Origin: Miscanthus floridulus
Lineage: Eukaryota; Streptophyta; Magnoliopsida; Poales; Poaceae
Direction: 5' to 3'
Assembly: GCF_019320115.1 (NCBI RefSeq)
Contig: NC_089582.1
Location: 119,581,856 to 119,645,855 of the forward strand
DNA: 64,000 bases
Each line of letters starts with the position of its first letter. Positions within the stretch are counted from its first letter, which is position 1. The notes beneath the pieces were generated by a model. It was given only the letters and a program-made list of their open reading frames with translations. It did not search any database and was not told where the DNA came from. The position numbers were made by a program, and so were the translations under genes. Positions 19,154 through 31,650 of this stretch are shown here, piece by piece.

Positions 19154-22100
19154 CATCTTTTGGCATGTCCAGTGGGACCAATTAATCTGATCAATATGTT
19201 CAATTCTGAGATCGATTCAGGGAACATTATCACGGTATCAAAAGAAGATCTCAAGGAAGAGCAGAGGCAGGCTATGGAAAAGACTGTAGAAGAATACAAG
19301 CAGCTTTGTCTAAAATCATTTAGCCTGAACAAGAGTGGACAAGTCATCCAGAAGCAAGATTTGCCGTTGCCTTGGCAGGTTACCTTTGACTCCAATCCTG
19401 GTAAACTTCAAGAGATGGTTAATTCTATAGTAAATCATGCTTTGATTAATCATTCCAATGTGCTGTCCAATACTATTCATAATGCTGTGGTTCGAACTCT
19501 CAAAGAAGGACAAGCATCACCGCATTACGTTGGGCCTGCCTATCACCAACCAGAGCCAGCATTTGTCAATACTCCATCGGCTCCCTCGGCCGTTGTAGGT
19601 ATAGAAGTTACTTCTCCTCCAGTATTGGCAGACTTACCTAATATTCAATTTACACCGATACGATTAGATCCGGTGCTACCAGGAGGATGAGTTCAGCTTA
19701 ATACAGATCTAGCGGCATCAGCTATGTCAGGCCCTGTGTCTCAGAATAGCCAGATTCCTGCTAATTGGTGGGGATATGGTATGCCTTTGGAGTCATCTGC
19801 TTTCAATCCTGGGTTACCTCAAGTGTTTGATGCAATAGGAAAAGCTCCTATACCATCGGCTATTTCGCCGATGGCTCAAGTGCCTCAATATGCCACAGCA
19901 ACTACTGTGCAACTAACTCTAGGAGGTTTCCAGATGCCTTTGGTTCAAACACCCAATTCAAGTCCATCAGCAAGCTTACTGCCGATGCAGCAGAAAGCCC
20001 CTGTTATGAGTCAAACTGGGGTTCAGTTCATGCCTCAAGCTGGTTATAATTATCCAACAATGTCAGCAAATTACCAGCCATCGGTAAGTTTTGTACCGAT
20101 AAGTTCTAATAATGGTTGGTCAGGACAGTTACCTATTCAACATACAGTTTAGCAAAATCAACAGGTTGCAGGGATTCAACAAGGTCATGTGCAAGCTGGT
20201 TTCCAGAATCAAGCATCAGCAGCTCAGCCGATGAATCCTTTCCAACAGGTTAATGGACCACAAGTAACGGCAAATATGCCGATTGCTGGAGATCATGGGC
20301 CATAAAGATATGTGGAGGGATATCAGCAGGCACCTCCCATAAAAATTTAGCTAGTTCATCAGCAGGAGGCTGATGCTTTTTGGGCTGATAAGATAGCAGA
20401 AATTATGAAGGATTGGTTTGGGATAAAGCCCAAGGTCAATACTTATTCTTATCAGACTCCATACCCTCCTGCATATGATTTAATTCCTCTCCCAAATCGG
20501 TACAAGGTACCAGATTTCACTAAATTCTCTGGGCAAGATGATACGTCAACAATGGAACATGTCAATCGCTTTATTATTCAATGTGGAGAGGCAGCTAGCA
20601 GAGATGAATTAAGAGTTCGATTATTTTCATCATCTTTGTCTAGATCGGCATTTACATGGTTCATTTCATTACCACCAATTCTATTATTACTTGGGTTGAT
20701 CTAGAAAAACAGTTTCATAAGTATTTCTTTGCTAGAATCCATGAAAAGAAGCTTACTGATTTAGTAAAATTGAAACAGCGTAATGATGAATCAGTAGAAA
20801 GCTTTGTGCAAAGGCTACGAGATGTAAAAAATAAGTGCTACAGCCTGGTGCTGGATGATCGGCAGCTTGCCGATCTGGCTTTCCAAGGGTTATTGCCACA
20901 TCTTAAAGACAGATATGCTTCTCAGGAGTTTGAAAGCCTCAGTCATCTTGTGCAAAGGATCTCTGATCAAGATACTAGGGTTTTTGAACCTAAAAAGAAT
21001 TAGAGTAAAAAAGTATCATTTGTTGAAGAAGTAGGAGATTCTGATTCTGATGAAGAACCAGTTATCGGCTTAGCTGAGTGGGTTAAGAATAAAAAGCCGA
21101 TATCTTGTCCCTTTGGTCAGAAAGAACTAGAAAAGTTTACCTTTGATATCACCAAGGCCGACAAGATATTTGATCTTCTGCTTCAAGAGGGCCAAATTAA
21201 GCTGTCACCTAATCATGTGATCCCATCTATAGAGGAGTTGAAGAACATCTTGTACTGCAAATGGCACAATGCAACTTCACACAGTACAAATAAGTGCAAG
21301 GTATTCAGGCAACAGTTACAATCGGCTATTGAATCTGGGAGAAATAAGTTTGGTGCTTCCAAGGCCCAGAAGCCGATGAAAATTGATCAACACCCTTTTC
21401 CAGCAAATATGTTGGAGGCCAAAGGGAAGACCAAGGTATTGACGTCAGAGGCTGCTGAGAAAAATGCATCAGTGGATCCCCAACATCAGATAACTACCGA
21501 TGATGCAAAAAGTAAGGGTTTGCTGGGAGAAAGCAGTAGTTCCAAAAACCCTCCTCGACCTGGCATTGTGATTACCCATCGAAGGCAGAAGGAGGGTTGG
21601 CGTCAGCGTGAGGACCGATATCAACAATAGCAAGAAGAGAGACGTCGGGAAGAATGGTATCGGCATAAAAATCATTGGAGGTATCCATTTTTCATCCATT
21701 GTTGGGAAGAAGGTATTAAATTGCCAACTGTTGAAAATTGCTCTGAGTGCAATGGTTATTATGGGGTCAATCGGTCAGAAAGGAGGTTTCAACCTGGCAA
21801 TTAGGGTTTATTTATTAATGAGCTGATCAGAGGCAGAGCATCAGTGCATGATCGGCTGGGGGGCAGACTTAGTGTACATGAAAGGCTTGGTAAACGCGCT
21901 GGATATTTTCCAAGGAATCAAGAGGAGATGGCAAACACAAGAGTTCTCGATGAAGAAATATTCTACAAGGACCCTAATATACGCCGTGTGGAATCAACTG
22001 GGACCTGTTATCAGCCGGTTTGGAAGACCAAGTTTCCTCGATGGTGCCTGGAGGGTCTGACAAAGACACAGAAAAGAAGGATGCAACGTGAGCATCAGGA

Positions 22101-22642
22101 GGATTTATACCGAGAGGGAAATTCCTCCAATGAGAGGTCCGGTCATCAGCAGTGGCAAGTAAAACATAAAAATAAGGGTCCATCGGTGGATGTTAATATG
22201 GTATTCATGTTGTCGATGGAGTTTTTGGCACTATCTGATAATGAGGAAGAAGTTGTTCTCTCTGATCAAGTAGCTCAGTTGACACTAGATCCAATGATGG
22301 CTGTTTTTGAGAAACCTACTGATGACGAGAGACAACATCTTAAGGCTTTATTTGTGAAAGGCAGAGTTGATGGGCAGCCTGTATCTAAGATACTTATCGA
22401 CGGAGGGGCTGCGATTAATATTATGCCTTATGTGATGTATCGAAAACTTGGTAAGGGAGATCAAGACTTGACCAAAACCGATATGATGCTGAAGGATTTT
22501 GAAGGCAATGTGTCACCGGCTAAAGGGGCAATATACGTTGAATTGACCATCAGCAGTAAAACCTTGCCGACGACGTTCTTTGTTATTAATGGCAAGGGTG
22601 CATATAATCTGCTTCTAGGGAGGAATTGGATTAGGCTAATTG
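19154..22642 (+). pseudogene. Decayed gypsy gag-protease, cut by the assembly gap
   Basis: Downstream of the LTR a gag precursor can be followed across several stops. It has a Pro/Gln-rich N-terminal part, then FWADKIAEIMKDWFG, a retrotransposon gag domain (KVPDFTKFSGQDD, QFHKYFFARIHEKKLTDL, SVESFVQRLRDVKNKC) and CKWHNATSHSTNKCKVF as a knuckle-like segment. The protease has the active-site motif ILIDGGAAINIMPY and ends with the flap-like NLLLGRNWI immediately before the N run. In-frame stops near 20151, 21001 and 21628 and a frame change around 20700 make it non-functional. RT and integrase would lie in or beyond the gap. Confidence 0.85.
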
Positions 22643-22742
22643 NNNNNNNNNNNNNNNNNNNNNNNNNNNNNNNNNNNNNNNNNNNNNNNNNNNNNNNNNN
22701 NNNNNNNNNNNNNNNNNNNNNNNNNNNNNNNNNNNNNNNNNN
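22643..22742. other. Assembly gap, exactly 100 N
   Basis: A run of 100 N, the conventional size for a gap of unknown length. It falls inside gypsy protease, and the sequence to its right is unrelated low-copy DNA. The rest of two nested retrotransposons (gypsy pol and 3' LTR, Sirevirus pol and 3' LTR) is therefore missing here. Confidence 0.99.
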
Positions 22743-22832
22743 ATCAGCTTATTGGGCCTTTTACTTGGACCATATCGTCTCGTCTGTATTCCGTCTGCAG
22801 CCGAGAAAGCAACGCCCAGCCTCCTGTCCTGG

Positions 22833-23070
22833 GTCTCGTTTAGATTGTGAGTAATTTCAACCCGATGAATAGTAGCACTTTCGTCTTATTTGGTAAATAT
22901 TGTCCAATCGTGGACCAACTAAGCTCAAAAGATTCATCTCGTGATTTCGAACTAAACTGTGCAATTAGTTATTTTTTTTATCTATATTTAATGCTCCATG
23001 CAAGCGGCTAAAAATTGATGTGATGGAGAGAGAGTGAAAAAACTGAATTTAGAGGTGATCTAAACAAGGC
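22833..23070. mobile_element. MITE with GTCTCGTTTAGAT-type inverted termini
   Basis: The left end GTCTCGTTTAGAT matches the reverse complement of the right end ATCTAAACAAGGC at 11 of 13 positions, and the interior is AT-rich and non-coding. Elements ending GGCCTTGTTTAG are very common near grass genes. I see no clear target duplication. Confidence 0.6.
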
Positions 23071-26000
23071 ACTGATCAGCCTGGCGTGACCCGTGAGAGA
23101 AACAAACGGACACGAGAAGAGTGCGGTCGAGCAGCAGGAGCAGCAGGAGTAGTACAAAACTGTGCGCGCGCGACGCGACCGAACGAGCAGGGGGGCAGCT
23201 CTCTGCCTGCGTCCTGCCGGCGTGCACTGGCGCGGCGTAGGGGTGCGCGTAGCGAGGCCGGCTGACCGCGCCTGCACCCCTCTTCCCCGTTTCACGAATC
23301 AGGACCAGGCAGAGTGCTGGCGCTGGAGCACGCACGGTGCCGTGCGGCGGGCCGGTAGACCGCGCGGCGCGGGAAGCCGGGAACCGCGCGCGTGGGCCAC
23401 GGCCACCGGCAGGCGGCGACAGCGGTCACGGTCTCGTTCGTGCTCACGCTCACGCTCACGGCTCACGTGTCACGGCTCACGCATGCGCCAGAAGTCCAGA
23501 AGAGAGGACACGAGCAGGAGCAGCCGTAGCCCGTCGGCATACTGGCACGCGACGCGACAACAGTCGTAGGCTACTTTATGAAACTACTCCTAGACTCCTA
23601 GAGGAGTAGGCATACGTACTGGTAGACCCCTACGAGCTAGCTTTCGACGACGGGAATTGGGAGAAGTTAAGGGCCTAAAAACCAAAAAAAAATTTATGCA
23701 CATCAAATCTTGTGGTACATACATGAAGTACTAAATATAGATGAAAAAAACTAATTGCACAGTTGATAAGAAATCGTAAGACAAAACTTTCGAACCTAAT
23801 TAGTCTATAATTAGACACTAATTACTAAATACAAACGAAAATGCTACCGTACCCAAAACGATCTAAACGCGCCCTAAAGCGAAGGAAAAATCGTAATAGT
23901 AAAATGGCGAGGAGGAGGAGCAGTGTGGCTCGAAACGTTGGTCTGCTCTCGGTGTGGCAATGGCAGTGGCAAGCCTTTGCGTGGAGGGGACGCCGGAGCC
24001 GGTGAGGACGCCATTCGCCCCATGCCCTCGCTTCCCTTCGCCGTTGTGCCCATCCCTCCCCCGTTTCTTCCATGGTGATGATGATCGCATCCGAGCATCC
24101 GGCCGACCGGCCGATACGGAGGCAGGCCGGACCGTCGGATGGCAAACCGAGACTGCTCTGAGTTAAAGAAGGGTGGTCCGTAGATACTGCTCCCGTCCAG
24201 CTGCAGTAAATAACGAATCAACGGATCAGAGATTTGCTCTTGAATCGAACCAAACAGAAAGGCACGCAGGTGGCGGTGCAGATAATAATCGTCATGTTCG
24301 CTGGGGTTAGTTTTTTTTTTACTAATGAATAGTATTTTTTTTAGTGAGCGTTATTTTAAGTCATGACTTATCAGCCATGAAGAGAATAAATAATAATATT
24401 AATAAAGTAAATAAATAAATAAAGAACTACTACAAAAACGTGGCTTCGATCGTGCACCTGACTGGCGAGTAACTTTCTTCGTACGCGTACGCCTACTTTC
24501 ATAGCAGACACTGTGACGAAGCCGGGACACGTTCGATGAGGTCGTGGAGCAGAGCAGAGCAGAGCAGCGCTATCCAAGGTCAAAGTTTCGCTTTGGCACG
24601 TCGCGTGTCACTGGGGCATGGAGTGAGGTGGACTACCCTAGCTGACGCATGAATATCAGGAACCTACAGTGGTTTCTTTGTTTTTTTAGAATTGAACAGT
24701 ACAACAAAGACCCTTCAACGCTCATTCTTCTAAACACACGTAGACCCTGCTCTAAGAACACCTCTAAATAACTTAGCCGGTAGATTACGGAATTCACGAA
24801 GTCATCGTAGGTGTCTCGCTGTCGACGGAAACGTCGCCTACCACTGAAAGCATAGCGCCGTTAAATCCTAAAACAAATCTAGAAAAATACAAGTACCTAT
24901 GCCAAGTCGAGGACTTCAACCCGAGTTGATAGGTTCCACCACAAGGAGCCCAACCAACTGATCTATGATCAGTTCGCGTGGTTTCTTTGTTCTTTGAACC
25001 TAATAGTAGTACCACAATGTAGCATTTTTTCCAGTATTAATGGGACTCGGACGCCACCTCGCCGTCACTCCCACACGACCCTAGGGCCCGCTCCAGCCTC
25101 TGCGTCCACCTCCACTCCGCTCCGCCCTTTGCTCCTGTCTCCGTTCGCTTCCACGCAACCTCCACTTCCGCGACCGCTCTGGCTAGGTTTTCGGCGACAG
25201 CGGCCTCCCCCTCCGGCCTCTCCTTCTCTTCTACAATTCCAAGGGTATATAAGGGATTTTGAGGAGAGGCAGGCCGACCAGACGGTGGGGACGGTGACCG
25301 AGCGGCTTAGGGTCCTGGTCGTGGTGTCGGCGGCCGGGCCAGGTCAAGACGGGGGCGGGGGCGTCGCGGCGGTGCTCGCCGACACCCATAGCCACCAGGG
25401 CCGTCCCTGAGTTTTTCGAGGCATGGGGCAAAACCAAAAAGCAGGGGCCCTTCAACGTACATGCTAGTCACAATATTGTATGTAACCTTCCGCATCACAG
25501 TTTTGGCGCGCGTGTAGTTCGCGACCATACTTGCGGCTTGACTATGGCTCCGTAGTTCAATTTCTTCACCTCAGCTTGCCAAAAGTTGGGCGACGAAATC
25601 ATATGCCACACTTATGGCGCCGTCCCTGCTGCGGGTCAAGGCACGTAGGCACAGGCCAAACAGGCCCTAAATATGTATGAAATGTTACCGACAAACACTT
25701 AATTTTATATGAACACAATATTCATAAAAAATAATTCATATATATATATTAAATTACCTTCAAGCTAGTGCTACCATACATTCAAGCGAGCACGAGCTAG
25801 CCAGTAAGGAATCAGCAAGCTTACAGCGGTCAATTCCATCACCGGCCGACAAAACACGCACATATTTAATCTAATTAAGTCACCGACATTGGGTTTTTGG
25901 GGCATACTGGAACACACTCATACGGAGCAGATGCAGAAGCTTGCATCTCGCATCTCGGGGGATCGCGTCTTGCGTCGCCGCCGCGCACGAGGACTACTCT

Positions 26001-26113
26001 TCGGTGCTTGGCAGTGGGCCTGGACAGTTGACATGCCATATACATATGCGATATATAGTGTACATACTTGGGTGGGGGCCCTTTGAATCGGGGTTCAGGG
26101 CGACGGGCCTGTT

Positions 26114-26115
<2 letters not shown>
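23071..26115. other. Intergenic DNA with transposon fragments, no gene supported
   Basis: The GC-rich parts (23150-23560, 23930-24160, 25040-25400) have open frames on both strands but no recognisable protein, codon pattern or splice structure. A MITE remnant lies at 23660-23878. At 25396 a sequence starts CAGGGCCGTCCCTGAG and ends with GGCCCT near 25670, like the ends of an hAT-type MITE, but without matching 8-bp flanks. An AGAGC microsatellite lies near 24546-24568. Confidence 0.6.
23660..23878. mobile_element. Degenerate MITE of the GGCC(T)TGTTTAG type
   Basis: The core AAATATAGATGAAAAAAACTAA, broken here by spelling only part of it, and the GCACAGTTGATAAG, ACGAAAATGCTAC and GATCTAAACGCGCC segments are hallmarks I know from a very abundant grass MITE family. 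The same core recurs at 56658-56870. The termini are too worn to define a target duplication. Confidence 0.5.

Positions 26116-26146
<31 letters not shown>
26116..26146. repeat. Uninterrupted run of 31 C
   Basis: Thirty-one consecutive cytosines are flanked by GTTTG and AGGGGCG. Such a tract can form i-motif or G-quadruplex structures and is prone to sequencing error, so its length is uncertain. Long poly-Gly or poly-Pro reading frames across it are artefacts of the run. Confidence 0.98.
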
Positions 26147-29100
26147 AGGGGCGTCCAAACACGGACGCGGGAAGAGGGGACACTGTCGGTCAGGCCATTC
26201 GGGCGCGGCCATGCTCCGAGCGCTAGCAGCACCATTTCTTTCTGGCTACTAGTATTGCTATGGTAACCTTGTGCACCTAGCAAAATTCATGACCCACGCA
26301 AGTGTCCTGGATGACAAGGGCGAGTAGCAAAGACACAGAGACCATTTTCAGGGCTCGCGGCTCCACAAAGCCCGGGCCTAATTCACCTCTCGTGTCGCCC
26401 ACCACAGGGTGCGCCTGCGCCCCCGCGCACGTTTGCCGCGGATAAAAAACAAGGAAGAGACACCCGTCGCCCTTGTAACTTGGGCTCGCCGGACTAAACA
26501 ACTCCGCCACAGGCACCATGCCCAGTTGTTAACACTCCTGAGACACGGCTAACAAGGCGGGTTACCGCAAACAAACCGAGGCCATGAGCAAATTGAGCAA
26601 GGTCCGGGACCCCGCGGAGAACACAATAATTGCCCAGAAATGGGTGCCGCGTCCTCTCAATCTCTGCTTTGCCTCCCGTGACGCGCACTGCTGCTGCGCC
26701 CGCCTGTCGCAGCGTATCAAAAGGATGAAACGAACCGCAGCGCAATGATGGGGGACGGCAGGTAGCCGCAGCCGGCCGGCGAGCGAGCTGAGGCAGCCAG
26801 GCAGAAGCTCCATGCGGACGCAATGATCCGCGGCCACTGTGCTGCCTGAAACGATGAAACATGGCGAGCTTGGCCCTTTTCTGCCGCTAATCGGTTGATG
26901 GGTTCAACGTGGGGGAAGTGTGGGAGCCAGCGCCGGCTCTGTACTTCCGTCCTCCTGTGCGAAAATGGGGTCGGGTCGTTGGTTGTTGGAGTATAAATTC
27001 GTTCGTGGCGTCCAAAAACCATCAAGATTGTTTCTTGTCGGATGGGGCAGAGGAACTAGGAATAGTATCACGTGACTTGAAGCGTTGGTTCAAATCAATC
27101 GGCTTCCGTGGTGTTACCTGCATTACTGGGCAGTCCCGGTCGTAACCACTCCCTCCTTCCACGAGGTTTTAGTGGAGTTTTATGTCTCCGTTTTCAAGAT
27201 TCATAATGTAGATTAGTTTCATCCTAATAAAACTTACTTCACTCTATGAACTTTTATTATTTCTGTTTATTAATATTATGATGTGTCAACATATTTGCTG
27301 CTGAGTTGATAGCTTATTTGCTCAAGAAACTCTCGTAAAACCATCATTGGGGTTGTCCTGATACTTGAACTTTTAAGTAGCTTTTGGTATAGTTTTGGAT
27401 AGTTTTACATCCTCCCGACAAATATTGTAGTGCTAGGGTTTGGAATTGCGCAGCCGAGCTATTTTGAGTTTTTTATTTCCGAAAGATCAACTATTTCGAG
27501 TTTCAAGGAGGAAAATGAACCACGGGAAGGGTAAAGCATGCGAAGGCATGATTTTGATCTCCACCAGCTCCGCCTTTGCCGTGCTATAGTATTTTTACAG
27601 TGTATCTGTAGTTGTGCAGTCAGAGCTCCTGGGAGGTGCACCAAACAACCCTTAACATTCTACGATCGTCCTGTTTGCTGGTTGATTTCTGGTTTGATAA
27701 GTTCGGCAGATGCTGGTTTGTTGTGAGAGAAAAATACTGTTAGTTAGCTGATAAGCCATGACCGAAACCAATAAGCACACAGGCTGATTGTCTCAAATCA
27801 ATTATCTCACTTCCCAATGCACCTTTTCGTTTCTCAGCACATCTGTATCTACAAATCTCTACTTCTCATTTTTATGCATTACACATCTTTGTACTCCTTG
27901 ATTCTAGGATCCAGAGTTTGCATCATCAATACAACTTAAAATTAGACTATGTGTGTTATTTTAACTTATATTTGATATTGGTCGTGAATTCAGGTAACGG
28001 GATAATAAAATAACTAGAACTCATATATGTATCATATTGTGGTAGAACCGCTTAATCTATGCCTCCCAGGAGTACTTGTCTTTTATTAGACACTAAGTAC
28101 TTAAGAGATGACGCTAAACTACGCAGTTTCGTCGAGCACACCCTAAAAGAGAACTCAAAAAACCCACATTTTTCATCAGAATTATAAATGAGAGAATAAA
28201 GCTTATAACATTCTGAAGTCATTTCTTATATCACTTTATTACAATAGTAGAATATTACCTCAATTGATTATAACAGCGGAATATAACAATGTTATAAGAG
28301 TTACAGAGGAACACAAAGATTAATTTAATGATATGGTGGAGTATTAACATAGTGGACATTTATATACAAGAGTTGCTAACAGATTTTACATCTTTTCTTA
28401 TAAAAAACTTTAGTGAGGGTTATAAATAAATATTACAGTCGTAGCGTGAAAAGAATCCTCTCTGAGTCCACCAGGAGGTTTCCACACATAAGAGTCAGCT
28501 CTAAGTATCCTCCGATCACCTGCAACAGGGGGAATAAAACCCTGAGTACTCGATTGTACTCAGCAAGACTTACCCAACAGGAGAAAAATAAAAGACTCCA
28601 AGGATATGTAAGACTTATTTGGTTTGTGGATTATTGCATCTACGGAAGCATTACTAAACGTGCGTCCTTATATTCAATTTTATTAGCAGTCATCATTAGT
28701 TCATTAACTAACCACATATGCTACTTTCAAGCAGGTGGTAAGCAATTATAACCATTTTATCACCTTTTTGGCATCTCAATTTAATTGGATAACTCCTAAA
28801 AATATTATAAAACTATATGAACAAAATATACTAGTAGATAGATCATGATTTTAGGAACCTAACACAATGAGTTTCATAATTTTTGGCCAACTACATAAAT
28901 TTATATTGCATTTATAAGTTTGTCTTAGAAACTAAATTAGAAAATGCTTCAGAAAACAAAAAGGGCCGGTGGCAAGTATTCGGCCCAACAGACCCGGCGG
29001 CCCACGCGTGAGATGGCCCATGACGGGGAGCCTGCACTGGCACTTTAGCAAATGAGCCCTCTGACTTTTTCCAAACCATGACTAGGTCCCAATACTATTT

Positions 29101-29512
29101 CTTCCTTTCTCTGACGAATTCACTTAACTCCCTGGATTTTTCTAAATTTCCCCGCGTGCACCCCCGGTCATCCCATGCACGGCGGCGCGGCGAGCGGCGG
29201 CACTGGGCATCCACGCCGGCCACCAGAGGCCTGTGCGGACCCATTTAGTGGGTCGGTCACCATGTATGGCTAAACGCGCAAGGATGGGCGACGATTAGAG
29301 ACTTAGAGACACACTGGCGCGAGCTGCAGCGGCGAGCGGCTATCTACGGCGGCGGTGTGTCCGTCCCGATGACCAACGGCGCCATCGGAGGAAAGGGGTT
29401 AGCAAATAAGTACTAGTAGCTCACTAGGATTCGAGCTGCGGTGGCGGTTGAGGCGGAGGGGTGCCGAGATGGCCTGGCCACGTGCGACCGATCCACGTAG
29501 CGGCGTTACAAG
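26147..29512. other. Intergenic DNA, MITE-like and LTR-like fragments, no gene supported
   Basis: AT-rich stretches near 27146-27370 (CTCCCTCCTTCC at one end, ACTCTCGTAAAACC at the other) and 27672-27790 (GCTGGTTTG...GAGAGAAAAATACTG) resemble worn MITEs, the latter related to the element at 54312. Around 28140-28740 the wording CAGCAAGACTTACCC and CGTCCTTATATTCAA is familiar from grass LTR sequences but the ends cannot be fixed. The GC-rich part at 28970-29500 contains no recognisable coding sequence. Confidence 0.45.
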
Positions 29513-31650
29513 CGTATGAAAGCTCTAGTTTGGTTTTGGTGAATTGATGAAACCCAGTGGCGTAGCTAGGATTTGCAGATAGGGTGGTCCAATGATTGTT
29601 TAAAGAAATTTAACCAACATATTGATACACAAGTATATGAATTATGAAACGCAATATGTTTAAGTTAAAGTGAACATACAAACATCATAAAATAAACGAG
29701 CTAGTCTAGTTTCCTTAATGTAGAATTGTATATTACATACCTAAGATAGTTGAAGAACGGTACATCACTACTTTCTTTTAGGCTAGCTTGCGCCTTCTAA
29801 GCCATGAAAGTATTGATTATTCCGCTGTCACTCAATTGTAAGAAAATATCTTGCTTAACAAATTTGTAAGAGAATCGTAAAATATTTCAATTTATTATTC
29901 CAACAATCCAGTGTTGCATAAAAACTCCTACAATAATGTCCTATAAGTAGTCTAGTAGGGGGCTTCAACCCCCTCCTGTTTGCCTAAAAAAAGTCCTATA
30001 AGTCAAGAACCTAAATCAGTATCGCATATCATGTGGTTGTGGCTTGTGCATTTTTTTGTCATGATTTCATGTCGATTGCTAATCAGCTGCTTATTTGCTT
30101 AGTTTCTAGGAGAGAGCTTGAGAGCACAAAAGGGAAAGGCGAGCAGGCTAATTGGCTAGAGAGTTGTAGACATACGGGAGGACTGAATGTGTGTGCGATG
30201 TATAGCTGTAGTGCTTCTCACCGCCGGAACTCTGTTGGTTGGGCATGGTTGCAACTGGGAGGGACAAATACGAAGGGAAAGGGACAGACGTGGAATGGAT
30301 GGCTGCAATTCACAAGATGAATACGAAGGGCCTTCTGTCTTCCAACGGGCACATGCACGGCTGTTGGGCCCTGGGCGACTCACCTTCTGAAGGCCAAAAG
30401 CTAATGATTATAGTTCTTAGTTCTTACTAATTCCTATAAACCTTGGCTGGACTGTAGGGTGGTCCACGAACCACAGGGACCACCCTGTAGCTCCGTCCCT
30501 GATGAAACCCTAAGTGCTAATCTAGTTTATTAAAGTGATCATTAGATAGGTAACACATTCCAAGTGGTGAAGCAAATAGAGATCATGACATGATGATGGT
30601 GATGCCATGGTGATGATGAAGTGCTTGGACTTAAAAAGAGGAAAGAGAAAAACAAAAGACTCAAGGCAAATGTATAAGTGGTAGGAGCCTTTTCATTTCT
30701 GTGATCAAAAAACTTAGCGAGTGCGATCACATTTAGGTTTGATAGCCGTACTATTAAGATGGGTAAAACTCGTATCGAAATACGGTTATTAAAGTACCAC
30801 TAGATGCTCTAACTCATTACATATGCATTTAGGATCTAGTGTAGTGCTAAAACTCTTGAAAATGTTTGTGAAAATATGTGCACTTGCCACCGACGCCCTG
30901 TACAAAAAAAGACATGGTTTCACAGAGTACACCGGACGCTGGTCACATAGTGACCAGACTCTGACCCTGCGTCCAGTTAGTAGCAGCTGTGAGCGCGCGG
31001 ACTCGATCTCGTGATCGGACGCTGGCGCGAAGAGTGACCGGACGCTCAGGGTCTGCGTCCAGTCAGTACTGACATACGCTGATGTGGTAGCGTGAGGAAC
31101 AACAGTGACACGTTGCAGTTGGAGAATGATTAGACTTGGGTGTTGCGTCCGGTCATATAGGAGCGGACGCGTCCGGTCGCAAAATAGAGGTTGAGGAGCT
31201 CTCTGGAAACGACCGGACTCTGGCTTGTCTACATCCGGTCGCTTATAATCGGACGCGTCCGGTCGCGACTGCTACCTTACTAAAAGTGATCGGACGCTGG
31301 GGTCCTACGTCCGGTCCTACACTGTAGAGCGTCCGATCATAACTTCAGTTCACCGATGACCGTTGAGATCGGACGATCAACATTTGAAGCCGATGACATG
31401 TGGCAAGCATTGGGAGAACGGACACTGGGGTCCTGCGTCCGGTCGATCAGACCGGCACTTTCGGTCGCCCCGGTTTTTCAGTGAACAGAGGAGCCAACGA
31501 CTCTATTCGTGGGGGCTCTCTATTTAAGCCCCATGGCCAGTTCAAGCTCACCCTCTTGGCTATTTATATTGACATAGCAACCTTGTGAGCCTACCGGACA
31601 CTTAGAGATTCACACCCATGTCCACAATCTAGCCATTAGGACCTTTGAGC
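29513..31650 (+). repeat. Sirevirus LTR remnant, split by an hAT element
   Basis: It opens with GAAAGCTCTAGTTTGG and, after the inserted element, resumes with TAAGTGCTAATCTAG, then GATCATGACATGATGATGG and GATGCTCTAACTCATT, which I recognise as the 5' half of grass Sirevirus LTRs. From 30930 to 31470 it is packed with CGGACGC and GCGTCCG motifs in opposite orientations. A TATA-like CTATTTAAGCC follows at 31520. The end is abrupt: TAGCCATTAGGACCTTT, the usual LTR end, follows GACATAGCAACCTTGTGAGC directly, so the middle of the R-U5 part is deleted. Confidence 0.65.
29555..30501. mobile_element. hAT-type nonautonomous transposon with 8-bp target duplication
   Basis: The element runs from CAGTGGCGTAGCTA to a right end whose reverse complement is CAGGGACGGAGCTA, a match at 11 of 14 positions. 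It is flanked on both sides by ATGAAACC (29547-29554 and 30502-30509), the 8-bp duplication expected for hAT. The joined flanks restore the Sirevirus LTR sequence. At 947 bp it is too short for a transposase, and the open frames inside show no hAT domain. Confidence 0.85.

Noticed and set aside
23008..23609. Overlapping Arg/Ala-rich frames on both strands
   Set aside because: Codon content follows GC composition, no recognisable domain or intron signals.
24994..25455. 138-codon frame with Pro/Ser-rich start
   Set aside because: It could be a first-exon relic, but no domain or splice partner is visible.
25994..26283. Open frames with long poly-Gly or poly-Pro tracts
   Set aside because: They are translations of the C31 run; all three frames are open by composition.
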